Shown here: positions 43,093 to 51,698 of the stretch, one piece after another | Position numbering within the stretch: the first letter of the stretch is position 1 | Layout: each line of letters opens with the position of its first letter | Source of the DNA: Kineosporia mesophila | GTDB lineage: Bacteria > Actinomycetota > Actinomycetes > Actinomycetales > Kineosporiaceae | NCBI RefSeq assembly: GCF_021129235.1 | Contig: NZ_JAJOMA010000001.1 | Span: forward strand, 558,001 to 622,000 | Reading direction: 5' to 3' | DNA: 64,000 nucleotides | Program-made: the position numbers and the translations under genes | Notes under the pieces: model-generated | What the model saw: the letters and a program-made list of their open reading frames with translations, nothing else | What the model was told of the DNA's origin: nothing | The model's database searches: none

Positions 43093-44622
43093 ATGGTGAC
43101 CTTCGTCGACAGGGTCACGCTGCACGTTGCGGCGGGTAATGGCGGGCACGGGTGCGCATCCGTGCACCGCGAGAAGTTCAAGCCCCTGGGTGGGCCCGAC
43201 GGCGGCAACGGGGGTAAGGGCGGCGACGTCACCCTCGTCGTCGATCCGCAGACCACCACGTTGCTCGACTACCACCGGTCACCGCACCGGAAGGCGACCA
43301 ACGGCAAGCCGGGCGAGGGAGACCATCGCAACGGGGCCAACGGCAACGACATGGTGCTGGGCGTCCCCGACGGCACCATGGTCAAGGACGCCGACGGCCG
43401 GGTGATCGCCGACCTGGTCGGCAACGGCGCCACCTTCGTGGTCGCCGAGGGCGGCCGCGGAGGCCTGGGCAACGCCTCGCTGGCCTCGGCCCGGCGCAAG
43501 GCCCCCGGCTTCGCCCTGCTGGGTGAGCCCGGTGGCGGCGGCGACGTCGTGCTCGAGCTGAAGACCGTGGCCGACGTCGGCCTCATCGGTTTCCCCAGCG
43601 CGGGCAAGTCCAGCCTGATCGCGGCCATCTCCGCGGCCCGGCCGAAGATCGCGGACTACCCGTTCACCACCCTGGTACCGAACCTGGGCGTGATCGAGGC
43701 CGGTGACGTGCGCTACACCGTCGCCGACGTGCCGGGCCTGATTCCCGGCGCCAGCGAGGGCAAGGGCCTGGGCCTGGAGTTCCTGCGCCACGTCGAGCGC
43801 TGCGCCGCCCTGGTGCAGGTGCTGGACTGCGCCACCCTGGAGCCCGGCCGCGACCCGCTCACCGACCTCGACGTGATCGAGGCCGAGCTGGACGCCTACC
43901 CGGTCGAGCCGGGCACGCTGCCGCTCAAGGAGCGCCCGCGCCTGGTGGTACTGAACAAGGTCGACGTGCCCGAGGCCCGGGAGCTGGCCGAGATGGTCAA
44001 GCCCGACCTCGAGGCCCGCGGCCTGAAGGTGTTCATCGTCTCGACGATCGCGCACGAGGGTCTGCGGCAGCTCACCTTCGCGATGGCCGACCTGGTGGCC
44101 CAGGCCCGCGCCGACGCCGGCCCGGTGGAGGCGCCCCGCGTCGTCATCCGCCCGGTCCCGGTCGCCGAGAAGGACGCCTTCGACGTCACCCGCGAGAACA
44201 GCGCCGACGGCCCGTTCTTCCGGGTGCGCGGTTCCAAGCCGGAGCGCTGGGTGCGCCAGACCGACTTCGCCAACGACGAGGCCGTCGGCTACCTGGCCGA
44301 CCGGCTCGCCCGTCTCGGTGTGGAAGACGCTCTGGCCTCGGCCGGTGCGGTCGCCGGCGCCACGGTGGTCATCGGTGGCGACGACGGCGTGATCTTCGAC
44401 TGGGAACCGACGATGATCGCGGCCGCCAGCGCGGCCTCGCCGCGCGGTACCGACATCCGCCTCTCGGGCACCGATCGGCCCACCCGGTCGATCAAGCGCG
44501 AGGAGTACGAGATGGCGCGTACGGCAAAGCAGGACGCGCGCGAGGAACTCGCGCAGGAACGTCGTGCGGGTCACTGGGTCGACCCGGCCCAGCTCGAGGA
44601 CACGTCGGAAAAAGACGCCTAG
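43093..44622 (+). CDS. obgE: GTPase ObgE/CgtA
   Basis: A 509-residue ribosome-associated GTPase. The glycine-rich Obg fold (1-160; [17 protein letters not shown]) is followed by the G domain with P-loop GFPSAGKSS (166-174), TT of switch I, DVPGLI and NKVD, then an OCT domain (about 330-420). The C-terminal tail of about 90 residues is charged, longer than in E. coli but normal for actinobacteria. The start is ATG 43093; the frame is open upstream to 42967, but that part has no ribosome site and is not conserved in character. It acts in 50S assembly and stringent signalling. Confidence 0.96.
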   Translation: MVTFVDRVTLHVAAGNGGHGCASVHREKFKPLGGPDGGNGGKGGDVTLVVDPQTTTLLDYHRSPHRKATNGKPGEGDHRNGANGNDMVLGVPDGTMVKDADGRVIADLVGNGATFVVAEGGRGGLGNASLASARRKAPGFALLGEPGGGGDVVLELKTVADVGLIGFPSAGKSSLIAAISAARPKIADYPFTTLVPNLGVIEAGDVRYTVADVPGLIPGASEGKGLGLEFLRHVERCAALVQVLDCATLEPGRDPLTDLDVIEAELDAYPVEPGTLPLKERPRLVVLNKVDVPEARELAEMVKPDLEARGLKVFIVSTIAHEGLRQLTFAMADLVAQARADAGPVEAPRVVIRPVPVAEKDAFDVTRENSADGPFFRVRGSKPERWVRQTDFANDEAVGYLADRLARLGVEDALASAGAVAGATVVIGGDDGVIFDWEPTMIAAASAASPRGTDIRLSGTDRPTRSIKREEYEMARTAKQDAREELAQERRAGHWVDPAQLEDTSEKDA

Positions 44623-44631
44623 TCATTCTCC

Positions 44632-44677
44632 TGATCATGCAAACCTTCCCCGCAGCCGGGGAAGGTTTGCATGATCA
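44632..44677. repeat. Intergenic palindrome, family member 4 (after obgE)
   Basis: Perfect 21-bp arms (44632-44652 and 44657-44677) around CAGC; each arm reads TGATCATGCAAACCTTCCCC outward. It starts 10 bases after obgE and probably serves as its terminator. It is the cleanest copy of the dispersed family. Confidence 0.85.
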
Positions 44678-44721
44678 CGGACTAAAAAAACTGGTTTGAC
44701 CGAGGTAGTAGGACTGAGTTC

Positions 44722-45855
44722 GTGGACGGTCTGGAAGAGCGCCGGCAGCGGATCACCGCGGCCGGGCGCATCGTGGTCAAGATCGGGTCGTCGTCGCTGA
44801 CCTCGGTGGACGGCGGTATCGACACCGGGCGCATCGAGCAGCTGGTGGATGTGCTGGCCCGGCACCGGCTGTCCGGGCAGGAGATCGTGCTGGTCTCCTC
44901 CGGCGCCATCGCCGCCGGGCTGGCACCCCTCACCCTGGCGAAGCGGCCGAAAGACCTGGCCACCCAGCAGGCCGCCGCGAGCGTGGGCCAGGGTCTGCTG
45001 ATGGCGCAGTACACCGCCGCCTTCGCGCGCCGTGACCTGACCGTCGGCCAGGTGCTGCTGACGGCCGAGGACGTGATCCGGCGCACGCACTACGCGAACG
45101 CCCGCCGCACCCTCTCCCGTCTGCTCGGCCTGGGTGTGGTGCCCGTGGTCAACGAGAACGACACGGTGGCGACCGACGAGATCCGGTTCGGTGACAACGA
45201 CCGGCTCGCCGCCCTGGTCGCCCACCTGGTGCGGGCCGACGCCCTGCTGCTGCTCTCCGACGTCGACGCGCTCTACGACGGCCCGCCGAGCCGACCGGGG
45301 GCCCGGCGCATCGAGTACGTCGGCGGACCGGCCGACCTGGAAGACGTCGAGATCGGCAGCGTCGGCAGCAGCGTCGGCACCGGTGGCATGGTGACGAAGG
45401 TGGACGCCGCCCGCATCGCCAGCGCGGCGGGCATCTCCACCCTGCTCACCTCCGCGGCGAACGCGGGGGAGGCTCTGGCGGGCAAGGACGTCGGCACCTG
45501 GTTCGAGGCGCGCGGCGGCCGGACCGCGAGCCGGCTGCTCTGGCTGCGGCACGCAGCCAAGCCCACGGGCCGCCTGATGCTCGACGACGGCGCCGTGGCG
45601 GCCGTGGTGCAGCGCCGGATGTCGCTGTTGCCGGCCGGGGTGGTGAAGATCGACGGCCGCTTCACCGCGGGTGACGCGGTCGATCTGGTGAACCCGCACG
45701 GCACCGCCGTGGCTCGGGGCCTGGTCAATTTCGACTCCGCTGAGCTACCGGCCCTGCTCGGGCGGTCGACCCGGGACCTGGCCGCCGAGATGGGGCCCGA
45801 CTATGCCCGGGAGATCGTGCATCGTGACGACATCGTGCTGCTCGGTCGTCGCTGA
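44722..45855 (+). CDS. proB: Glutamate 5-kinase
   Basis: A 377-residue enzyme phosphorylating glutamate in proline synthesis. The amino-acid kinase domain has RIVVKIGSSSLTS, VLVSSGAIAAGL, PVVNENDTVATDEIRFGDND and the LLLLSDVDALY, GTGGMVTKVDAA segments. A C-terminal PUA domain (about 285-370) is present. The start is GTG 44722. The gene lies between obgE and proA as usual, but a small unknown gene (46012-46461) separates it from proA. Confidence 0.97.
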   Translation: MDGLEERRQRITAAGRIVVKIGSSSLTSVDGGIDTGRIEQLVDVLARHRLSGQEIVLVSSGAIAAGLAPLTLAKRPKDLATQQAAASVGQGLLMAQYTAAFARRDLTVGQVLLTAEDVIRRTHYANARRTLSRLLGLGVVPVVNENDTVATDEIRFGDNDRLAALVAHLVRADALLLLSDVDALYDGPPSRPGARRIEYVGGPADLEDVEIGSVGSSVGTGGMVTKVDAARIASAAGISTLLTSAANAGEALAGKDVGTWFEARGGRTASRLLWLRHAAKPTGRLMLDDGAVAAVVQRRMSLLPAGVVKIDGRFTAGDAVDLVNPHGTAVARGLVNFDSAELPALLGRSTRDLAAEMGPDYAREIVHRDDIVLLGRR

Positions 45856-46011
45856 CCGTTATCCGCGCAGCTGATAAAGGGCAGATCATCTGCCCCGCGG
45901 CTATTCGCGCACACCACCCAATCAGGCCGCGCAGGTGTGCTGATCCTACGAATTCCGCGGTTCGTGGCCGATTCCCAAGACGTTCGGGTCGGCATCTGCT
46001 CAACTAGAGGG

Positions 46012-46461
46012 GTGTCAATCGGATCACGTCGCGACGTCCCCTCCACGTCGTGCGTGCGGCGGGCCGCTCTCGAGCAGCAGCCGTACATCGCCCGCGCCGA
46101 GGACGCCGAAAGTGCCCGCGACCTGTGGTTCGTCACGGTCACGGTCGGCGGCGGCGCCCTCGCTCAGGACGAGGTTCGTGACGCGCTGGAACGGCTGAGC
46201 GTGGAGCGGGCCTTCGTCGTCAGCATCCGCTACGACCGCAACCACGCCCAGGTGCGCTATTGGGACGAGTGCGGTGACGCCGCCGAGGCCACGCGTCAGG
46301 CGCTGTCCCTGTGGGGCGGCGACGAGGTCTTCACCGAGCTGCCCGGCTGGCGGGTGAGCGGCCTGGAGGTCGTCGACCTGATCACCGCCCAGCAGCAGTG
46401 GGACCACGACACCCATCCCCGCGTCTACGCACTCGGCGAGATCGTCCCCTTCGACGACTGA
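46012..46461 (+). CDS. Hypothetical protein between proB and proA
   Basis: A soluble protein of about 149 residues with no signal or membrane segment. The well-formed part begins RDLWFVTVTVGGGALAQDEV and runs through SIRYDRNHAQVRYWDECGD, LSLWGGDEV and RVSGLEVVDLITA. It looks like an alternating strand-helix fold that might be a small ligand-binding or regulatory domain. The exact start is uncertain: GTG 46012 is chosen because the upstream part of the open frame (from 45937) has non-coding composition. The 156-base gap behind proB holds a small perfect palindrome (45879-45895). No family recognised. Confidence 0.7.
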   Translation: MSIGSRRDVPSTSCVRRAALEQQPYIARAEDAESARDLWFVTVTVGGGALAQDEVRDALERLSVERAFVVSIRYDRNHAQVRYWDECGDAAEATRQALSLWGGDEVFTELPGWRVSGLEVVDLITAQQQWDHDTHPRVYALGEIVPFDD

Positions 46462-46500
46462 CCCGCCCCTCTCTCCATGATCACGAAGGTTCGGGGCGGG
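46462..46500 (+). terminator. Hairpin after the unknown gene, with a family-like loop
   Basis: CCCGCCCC (46462-46469) pairs with GGGGCGGG (46493-46500). The loop contains CATGATCACGAAGGTT, matching the end motif of the dispersed palindrome family, so this may be a diverged copy. Confidence 0.55.
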
Positions 46501-46524
46501 CCAGGCAGTGCTTGAGGACGTGTC

Positions 46525-46556
46525 ACCGCACCGGTTCTGTCGGTCACCGGTGCGGT
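46525..46556. other. Perfect inverted repeat upstream of proA
   Basis: ACCGCACCGGT (46525-46535) and ACCGGTGCGGT (46546-46556) are exact complements around ten bases, 77 bases before proA. Either a second terminator or a regulatory site. Confidence 0.5.
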
Positions 46557-46620
46557 CCGTCCGTGGACTGGGTGGGCCCGATGTTGGCCGGATCCGGTCG
46601 GGCGCCTGTGCGGAGCCCAT

Positions 46621-46633
46621 TAGAGTGGCCTGG
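46621..46633 (+). promoter_or_regulatory. -10 element giving a leaderless start for proA
   Basis: TAGAGT (46621-46626) lies six bases before GTG 46633, the actinobacterial leaderless arrangement, and there is no ribosome site. It implies that proA has its own promoter, separate from proB. Confidence 0.5.
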
Positions 46634-47964
46634 TGAGCACGACCATCGAGCCCGCCGCCGCGACGTCGCCCGACGACGGCCCGGGCGCCGGCGCAGACCC
46701 TGTGCGCGACGCCGTCCGCGAGGTCGCGGGCCGCGCCCGCGAGGCCGCGCGCGACCTGGCTACCGCACCGCGTCAGCAGAAGGACGGGGCGCTGACCGCC
46801 CTGGCCGAGGCACTGGTGGCGAACACCGAGCGCATCATCGCGGCGAACACCGAAGACCTGGAGCGTGGCGAGCGCACCGGCCTGGCCCCGAACCTGGCCG
46901 ACCGGCTGCGGCTCGACGGCCCGCGCATCGCCGCGATCGCCCAGGCGGTGCACGACATCGTGCGCCTGCCCGACCCGGTCGGTGAGGTGGTGCGCGGTTC
47001 CACGCTGCCGAACGGGCTCCAGCTGCGGCAGGTGCGGGTGCCGATGGGCGTCATCGGCATGGTCTACGAGGCCCGGCCCAACGTCACGATCGACGCCGCG
47101 AGCCTGGCGCTGAAGAGCGGTAACGCGGCCGTGCTGCGGGGTGGCTCGGCGGCCGAGAGCACCAACACCGTGCTGGTCGGGCTGATCCGCGGGGCGCTGG
47201 AGAGTGTCGGTCTGCCGGCCGGCGCCGTGGCCACGATCGACCCCTGGGGCCGTGAGGGTGTGCAGCACCTGATGCGCGCCCGGGGTCTGGTCGACCTGCT
47301 GGTGCCGCGCGGTGGCGCCGGGCTGATCCGCACCGTGGTGGAGAACTCCACCGTGCCGGTGATCGAGACCGGCACCGGTAACTGCCACGTCTACGTCGAT
47401 GCGTCCGCCGACCAGGCGATGGCCATCGAGGTCCTGATGAACTCCAAGATGCGGCGCACCAGCGTCTGCAATGCCGCGGAGACCCTGCTCGTGCACGCCG
47501 ACGTGGCCGCTGACTTCCTGCCGGCGGCCCTGAAGGCTCTCGACGCGGCCGGCGCGAAGATCCACGCCGACCCGCGAGCCCTGGAGTCGGCCGGGCAGCA
47601 GGGCATCGCAGCCGAAGCCGCCACCGAAGACGACTGGTACACCGAGTACCTGGCCGCCGAGATCGCGGTGCGGGTGGTGGAGAACCTCGACGAGGCGATC
47701 GCGCACATCCGCACCTACTCCAGCGGCCACACCGAGGCGATCCTGACCTCCGACCTGCGCTCGGCCAACCGCTTCACGGCCGAGGTCGACTCGGCCGTGG
47801 TGGCGGTGAACGCGTCCACCGCGTTCACCGACGGGGCCCAGTTCGGGCTCGGCGCCGAGGTCGGCATCTCCACCCAGAAGCTCCATGCCCGCGGCCCGAT
47901 GGGTCTCGCCGAGCTGACGTCCACCAAGTGGATCGTCACCGGTGACGGCCAGACACGTCCCTAG
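46633..47964 (+). CDS. proA: Glutamate-5-semialdehyde dehydrogenase (gamma-glutamyl phosphate reductase)
   Basis: A 443-residue NADPH-dependent enzyme making glutamate semialdehyde from the ProB product. Visible are VPMGVIGMVYEARPNVTID, ALKSGNAAVLRGG, and catalytic C279 in RRTSVCNAAET. The C-terminus has the RGPMGLAELTSTKW block. The first 40 residues are an alanine-rich extension beyond the E. coli protein. Start GTG 46633. Confidence 0.97.
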   Translation: MSTTIEPAAATSPDDGPGAGADPVRDAVREVAGRAREAARDLATAPRQQKDGALTALAEALVANTERIIAANTEDLERGERTGLAPNLADRLRLDGPRIAAIAQAVHDIVRLPDPVGEVVRGSTLPNGLQLRQVRVPMGVIGMVYEARPNVTIDAASLALKSGNAAVLRGGSAAESTNTVLVGLIRGALESVGLPAGAVATIDPWGREGVQHLMRARGLVDLLVPRGGAGLIRTVVENSTVPVIETGTGNCHVYVDASADQAMAIEVLMNSKMRRTSVCNAAETLLVHADVAADFLPAALKALDAAGAKIHADPRALESAGQQGIAAEAATEDDWYTEYLAAEIAVRVVENLDEAIAHIRTYSSGHTEAILTSDLRSANRFTAEVDSAVVAVNASTAFTDGAQFGLGAEVGISTQKLHARGPMGLAELTSTKWIVTGDGQTRP

Positions 47965-47979
47965 AGGAGTATTGATCGC

Positions 47980-48675
47980 ATGGAGGCGACCGAGGTCCGC
48001 AAGCTCACCGAGCTCGAGGAACGGCACTGGTGGTACCGCGAGCGCAGGCACCTGCTAGCCAAGGCCGTTGCCGACCTGAAGCCGGGCCGGGCACTGGACG
48101 TTGGCGCTGCGGGTGGCGGTAACACCCGCGTGCTGCAGTCTTTGGGCTGGCAGGCGTCGGCCCTGGAATACGGTCCGACCGGTGCGGAAGTGTGTGCGGC
48201 CCGGGGCATTCCGGTGCTGCGCGGCGACGCGACCGCACTACCGTTGGCCCCGGGCAGTCTCGACCTGGTGGTCGCGTTCGATGTGCTCGAGCACCTGGAC
48301 GACGACAAGGCAGCCGCCAGTGGTGTTTTCGACGCCCTGAAGCCGGGTGGCAGTTTCCTGGTGGCCGTGCCGTGCGACCCGAAGCTGTGGTCGGCACACG
48401 ACGACGCGGTCGGCCACGTGCGCCGTTACACCCGGCCCACGCTCACCGATCTGTTGCAGGGCGCGGGTTTCCAGCTGGAACCGATGACCAGCTGGAATGT
48501 CCTGATGCGTCCGCTGGTGAGCCTGCGCCGCCGCAGCAGCACCGGCAGCGACCTGGACGACCCGCCGGCGCTGCTCAACAACGCGCTGCGGGCGGTCATC
48601 ACGCTGGAGCGCTACCTGCCGGTTAAGCAGCTGCCCGGCGTCACGCTGCTGGTGCGGGCCGAACGCCCGCTGTAG
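47980..48675 (+). CDS. Class I SAM-dependent methyltransferase
   Basis: A 231-residue enzyme: motif I ALDVGAAGGGNTR, an acidic motif II at LEYG, motif III-like FDVLEHLDDD and the ALKPGGSFLVAVP strand, followed by HVRRYTRPTLTDLLQGAGF, a segment common in methyltransferases of lipid-linked or polysaccharide pathways. The start is ATG 47980, 15 bases after proA with AGAGGA across that stop. It ends seven bases from the stop of a convergent glycosyltransferase that may act in the same envelope pathway. Confidence 0.88.
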   Translation: MEATEVRKLTELEERHWWYRERRHLLAKAVADLKPGRALDVGAAGGGNTRVLQSLGWQASALEYGPTGAEVCAARGIPVLRGDATALPLAPGSLDLVVAFDVLEHLDDDKAAASGVFDALKPGGSFLVAVPCDPKLWSAHDDAVGHVRRYTRPTLTDLLQGAGFQLEPMTSWNVLMRPLVSLRRRSSTGSDLDDPPALLNNALRAVITLERYLPVKQLPGVTLLVRAERPL

Positions 48676-48681
48676 CAGCCT

Positions 48682-49659
48682 CTATCGGTTGGTGTCGTCT
48701 TCGGAGTCGTAGGCGATGTGGTACGTGGGCCGGCCCTGCAACTGGGTGTAGAGCCGGCCCACGTACTCGCCGAGCAGGCCCAGGCACAGCAACTGCACCG
48801 CGCCGACGGCCGCGACCGCGACGAACGTCGAGGTCCAGCCGGGCACCGTGTGATCGGTGACGAAGGCGAGCAGGGCGAAGGCCAGCAGCAGGAAGGTGAC
48901 CGCCGCACCGCCCAGGCCGAACCAGGTGGCCAGGCGCAGGGGAGCGATCGAGAAGCCGGTGAGGCTGTCCACCGTCAGCCGGATCATCCGCGACAGCGGG
49001 TATTTCGTGGTGCCGGCGGCCCGCTCCTCACGCCGGTACTCGACCTGGGCGCTGGGGAAGCCGAGGGCCGGGACCACCAGCCGCAGCACCCGGTTCTGCT
49101 CGGGCAGCCGGTTCACCGCGTCCACCATGGCGCGTGACATCAGCCGGAAGTCACCGGCGTCGGCGGGCACGTGCTGGCCGACCAGCCGCCGGATCATCCG
49201 GTAGTAGACACCGGCCGTGTGCCGTTTGAAGGCCGAGTCGGTGGTGCGGTCGTTGCGCACGCCGTAGACGACGTCGGCGCTCTGCTCGCGGGCGGCGGTG
49301 AGCATGTCGGCGATGGTCTCGGGCGGGTCCTGCAGGTCGGCGTCGATGGTGGCGATCCAGGCGCCCCGGGCCCGCACCAGCCCGGCCGACAGCGCGGCCT
49401 GGTGCCCGGCGTTGGCGCGCAGGCGCACCACCCGTAGCTGCTCCCAGTCGCGGCGGGCCTTCTCCAGCAGTGCGGGGGTGGTGTCGCGGCTGCCGTCGTC
49501 GACCACCAGCACCTCGTAGGCCTGGCCGAGGTCGTCGAGGACCGGGCGCAGGCGCTCGACGAACAGGCCGATCACGGCCTCCTCGTCGAACATCGGCACG
49601 ACCACGCTCAGCTCCGGTGGCTGAACGAGGTCTGCGTCGGTGCCGGCTCCCGGTTTCAT
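48682..49659 (-). CDS. Glycosyltransferase family 2 (polyprenyl-phosphate hexose synthase-like)
   Basis: A 325-residue membrane-associated enzyme. The GT2 domain has LSVVVPMFDEEAVIGLF, VLVVDDGSRDTT, the DAD site in ATIDADLQDPPETI and GDFRLMSRAMVDAV. Two transmembrane helices follow (about 240-265 and 275-300), then a C-terminal tail after GEYVGRLY. This is the GtrB/DPM-like layout of enzymes that load a sugar onto polyprenyl phosphate. Start ATG 49659. Convergent with the methyltransferase gene. Confidence 0.92.
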   Translation of the reverse strand: MKPGAGTDADLVQPPELSVVVPMFDEEAVIGLFVERLRPVLDDLGQAYEVLVVDDGSRDTTPALLEKARRDWEQLRVVRLRANAGHQAALSAGLVRARGAWIATIDADLQDPPETIADMLTAAREQSADVVYGVRNDRTTDSAFKRHTAGVYYRMIRRLVGQHVPADAGDFRLMSRAMVDAVNRLPEQNRVLRLVVPALGFPSAQVEYRREERAAGTTKYPLSRMIRLTVDSLTGFSIAPLRLATWFGLGGAAVTFLLLAFALLAFVTDHTVPGWTSTFVAVAAVGAVQLLCLGLLGEYVGRLYTQLQGRPTYHIAYDSEDDTNR

Positions 49660-49824
49660 CCCGGTCAGCGTAGTGGCCCGAGCAGGTGACGCGGTCGGCC
49701 GGCCGCTGTGAAGGAGCTGTCCGGACCGGAGGGGTGTGCGTGCCGCCCGTGGGGCGGCATGGCAGACTCGGCCCTGGCTCGGGGAGATCGACCCGGAGCA
49801 CCCGTTCGATGAGAGGTTCCGACG

Positions 49825-49986
49825 ATGACCGTCCCCGCCGCGTTCGTCTCAGCTGCCACTGAGGCCGCTGAGGAGCACATCGACCTGCCGCTGGACGCGT
49901 GGGTCTACCCGCTGATCGCCGGTGCCCTCTTCTTCACGCTCTTCCTGCTCACGTACTCGTTCCGGAACGTCGCGCGCAAGCACTGA
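49825..49986 (+). CDS. Small single-pass membrane protein (53 residues)
   Basis: ATG 49825 to TGA 49986 encodes MTVPAAFVSAATEA, then EEHIDLPLDAWVYP, one hydrophobic helix (LIAGALFFTLFLLTYSF) and a basic end RNVARKH. The ribosome site GAGAGG (49811-49816) is well spaced. It lies six bases before nadD in the same direction. Short single-helix proteins at this place before nadD are known to me from other actinobacteria. The positive-inside rule puts the C-terminus in the cytoplasm. Confidence 0.75.
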   Translation: MTVPAAFVSAATEAAEEHIDLPLDAWVYPLIAGALFFTLFLLTYSFRNVARKH

Positions 49987-49992
49987 CCCCAC

Positions 49993-50607
49993 ATGAGTGA
50001 GCCGGCCGGTGACGTCGCCCCGCGGCGGCGCATCGGCGTGATGGGCGGCACCTTCGACCCGGTCCACCACGGTCACCTGGTCGCGGCGTCCGAGGTGGGC
50101 AGCCGGTTCGGGCTGGACGAGGTGGTCTTCGTGCCCACCGGCCAGCCCTGGCAGAAGGTCGCGGACCACCAGGTCAGCCCGGCGGAGCATCGCTATCTGA
50201 TGACGGTGATCGCGACCGCCTCGAACCCGCGCTTCACGGTCAGCCGGGTCGACATCGACCGCGGCGGCGCCACCTACACCACGGACACGCTGCGCGACCT
50301 GGCCGCGCTGTACCCGGACGCCGATCTCTACTTCATCACCGGCGCCGACGCCCTGACGCAGATCCTGTCCTGGAAGAATCCGGACGAACTGTTCCAGCTG
50401 GCCTACTTCATCGGGGTCACCCGGCCCGGCCACCGGCTCGACGGCTCCGGTCTGCCCGCCGACCGCATCAGTCTGCTCGAGGTGCCCGCGCTGGCCATCT
50501 CGTCCACCGACTGCCGCGACCGCGTCGCCGCCGGACAACCCGTCTGGTACCTGGTGCCGGACGGCGTTGTGCAGTACATCGCCAAGCACCGCCTCTACCG
50601 GCCGTGA
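49993..50607 (+). CDS. nadD: Nicotinate-nucleotide adenylyltransferase
   Basis: A 204-residue enzyme joining ATP and nicotinate mononucleotide in NAD synthesis. The nucleotidyltransferase site [11 protein letters not shown] (18-28) and the [12 protein letters not shown] segment (the ISSTxxR motif) are present. The start is ATG 49993, six bases after the small membrane protein gene, so the two are probably coupled. rsfS follows, as in many bacteria. Confidence 0.96.
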   Translation: MSEPAGDVAPRRRIGVMGGTFDPVHHGHLVAASEVGSRFGLDEVVFVPTGQPWQKVADHQVSPAEHRYLMTVIATASNPRFTVSRVDIDRGGATYTTDTLRDLAALYPDADLYFITGADALTQILSWKNPDELFQLAYFIGVTRPGHRLDGSGLPADRISLLEVPALAISSTDCRDRVAAGQPVWYLVPDGVVQYIAKHRLYRP

Positions 50608-50611
50608 AAAC

Positions 50612-50635
50612 AACCCTCGCGTTCATGAGAGGGTT
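50612..50635 (+). promoter_or_regulatory. Hairpin covering the rsfS ribosome site
   Basis: AACCCTC (50612-50618) pairs exactly with GAGGGTT (50629-50635), which contains the Shine-Dalgarno bases of rsfS. The ten-base loop holds GCGTTCATGA. The structure could limit translation of rsfS, or could act as a weak terminator after nadD. Confidence 0.45.
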
Positions 50636-50640
50636 TGGGC

Positions 50641-51090
50641 GTGACAGCGTCTGACCGTGCCATCGACCTCGCGACCCGCGCCGCCCTGGCGGCGTCGGAG
50701 AAGCTCGCCACCGACATCGTCGCCATCGACGTCAGTGACCACCTGGTGATCACCGACACCTTCCTGGTGGCCTCGGCGGCGAACGACCGCCAGGTGAAGG
50801 GTGTCGTCGACGGTGTCGAGGAAGCGCTCCTGAAGGTCGGTGCCAAGCCGATCCGCCGGGAGGGCGAGCGCGACGGCCGCTGGGTGCTGCTCGACTTCGG
50901 CGACGTGGTCGTGCACGTGCAGCACGAGGAGGAGCGGGAGTTCTACTCCCTCGAGCGCCTCTGGAAGGACTGCCCGGTGATCGAGCTCCCCGAAGAGGTC
51001 AAGCGCTCGAACGACGAGGCCTCGTCCGGTTCGATCTCCCAGAGCTGGGCCCTGGACGACGAGGACGACGCGCAGAAGGACGAGGCGTGA
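50641..51090 (+). CDS. rsfS: Ribosomal silencing factor RsfS
   Basis: A 149-residue protein that binds L14 on the 50S subunit and blocks joining with 30S in starvation. The core (1-115) has ASEKLATDIVAIDVSDHLVI and LLDFGDVVVHVQHEEEREFYSLERLW, the RsfS signatures; a charged 30-residue tail follows. The start is GTG 50641, eight bases after GAGGGTT. Its stop overlaps the next gene (GTGA). Confidence 0.95.
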   Translation: MTASDRAIDLATRAALAASEKLATDIVAIDVSDHLVITDTFLVASAANDRQVKGVVDGVEEALLKVGAKPIRREGERDGRWVLLDFGDVVVHVQHEEEREFYSLERLWKDCPVIELPEEVKRSNDEASSGSISQSWALDDEDDAQKDEA

Positions 51091-51698
51091 CCGCTGACCG
51101 GGTGATCCTGGTCCGTCACGGCCGCACCACCTGGAACGCCACCGCGCGCTTCCAGGGTCAGACCGACATCGCCCTGGACGACGTGGGCGTGGGCCAGGCC
51201 CGGCGTACGGCCGACGCGCTGTACGACCAGCTGGTCGGCACGCAGGTGCGCATGGTCTCGTCCGACCTGTCGCGCGCCGCGCAGACTGCCCGTGCCCTGG
51301 CCACGAAGCTGCACGTCGAGGTCGACCTCGACCCCCGCCTCCGGGAGATCTCGGCCGGCGAGTGGGAGGGCCGCACCCGCGACGAGATCACCGAGGGCTG
51401 GCCGGAAGACTTCGAGGCCTGGCGGCTGGGCCGCGACGTGCGGCTGGGTGGCAACGGGGAGACCCGTAGCGAGGCCGCCGAGCGCTGCGCCTCCGCGATC
51501 ATCGAGCACGAGAAGGCGATGGACGAGGGCACGCTGATCTGTGTGGGCCACGGCGGTGCTCTGCGCGGGGCCATCTTCTCCCTGCTCGGCACCCCGGACT
51601 GGCCCTGGAACGCTCTCGAGGGTCTGCGCAACGCGCACTGGGCCGAGCTCCAGAACGGTAACCGGGGCTGGCGGCTGAGCCGCTACAACGTCTCCTGA
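51087..51698 (+). CDS. Histidine phosphatase family protein (phosphoglycerate mutase-like)
   Basis: A 203-residue protein with the phosphohistidine motif LVRHGRTTWNATARFQGQ (H11), the RAAQTARAL segment, E in REISAGEWEG and the second His in CVGHGGALRG. The set matches the broad PhoE/GpgP-type histidine phosphatases; substrate cannot be named. Coupled to rsfS by GTGA. Its last 16 bases overlap the end of the broken convergent tetR. Confidence 0.93.
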   Translation: MTADRVILVRHGRTTWNATARFQGQTDIALDDVGVGQARRTADALYDQLVGTQVRMVSSDLSRAAQTARALATKLHVEVDLDPRLREISAGEWEGRTRDEITEGWPEDFEAWRLGRDVRLGGNGETRSEAAERCASAIIEHEKAMDEGTLICVGHGGALRGAIFSLLGTPDWPWNALEGLRNAHWAELQNGNRGWRLSRYNVS

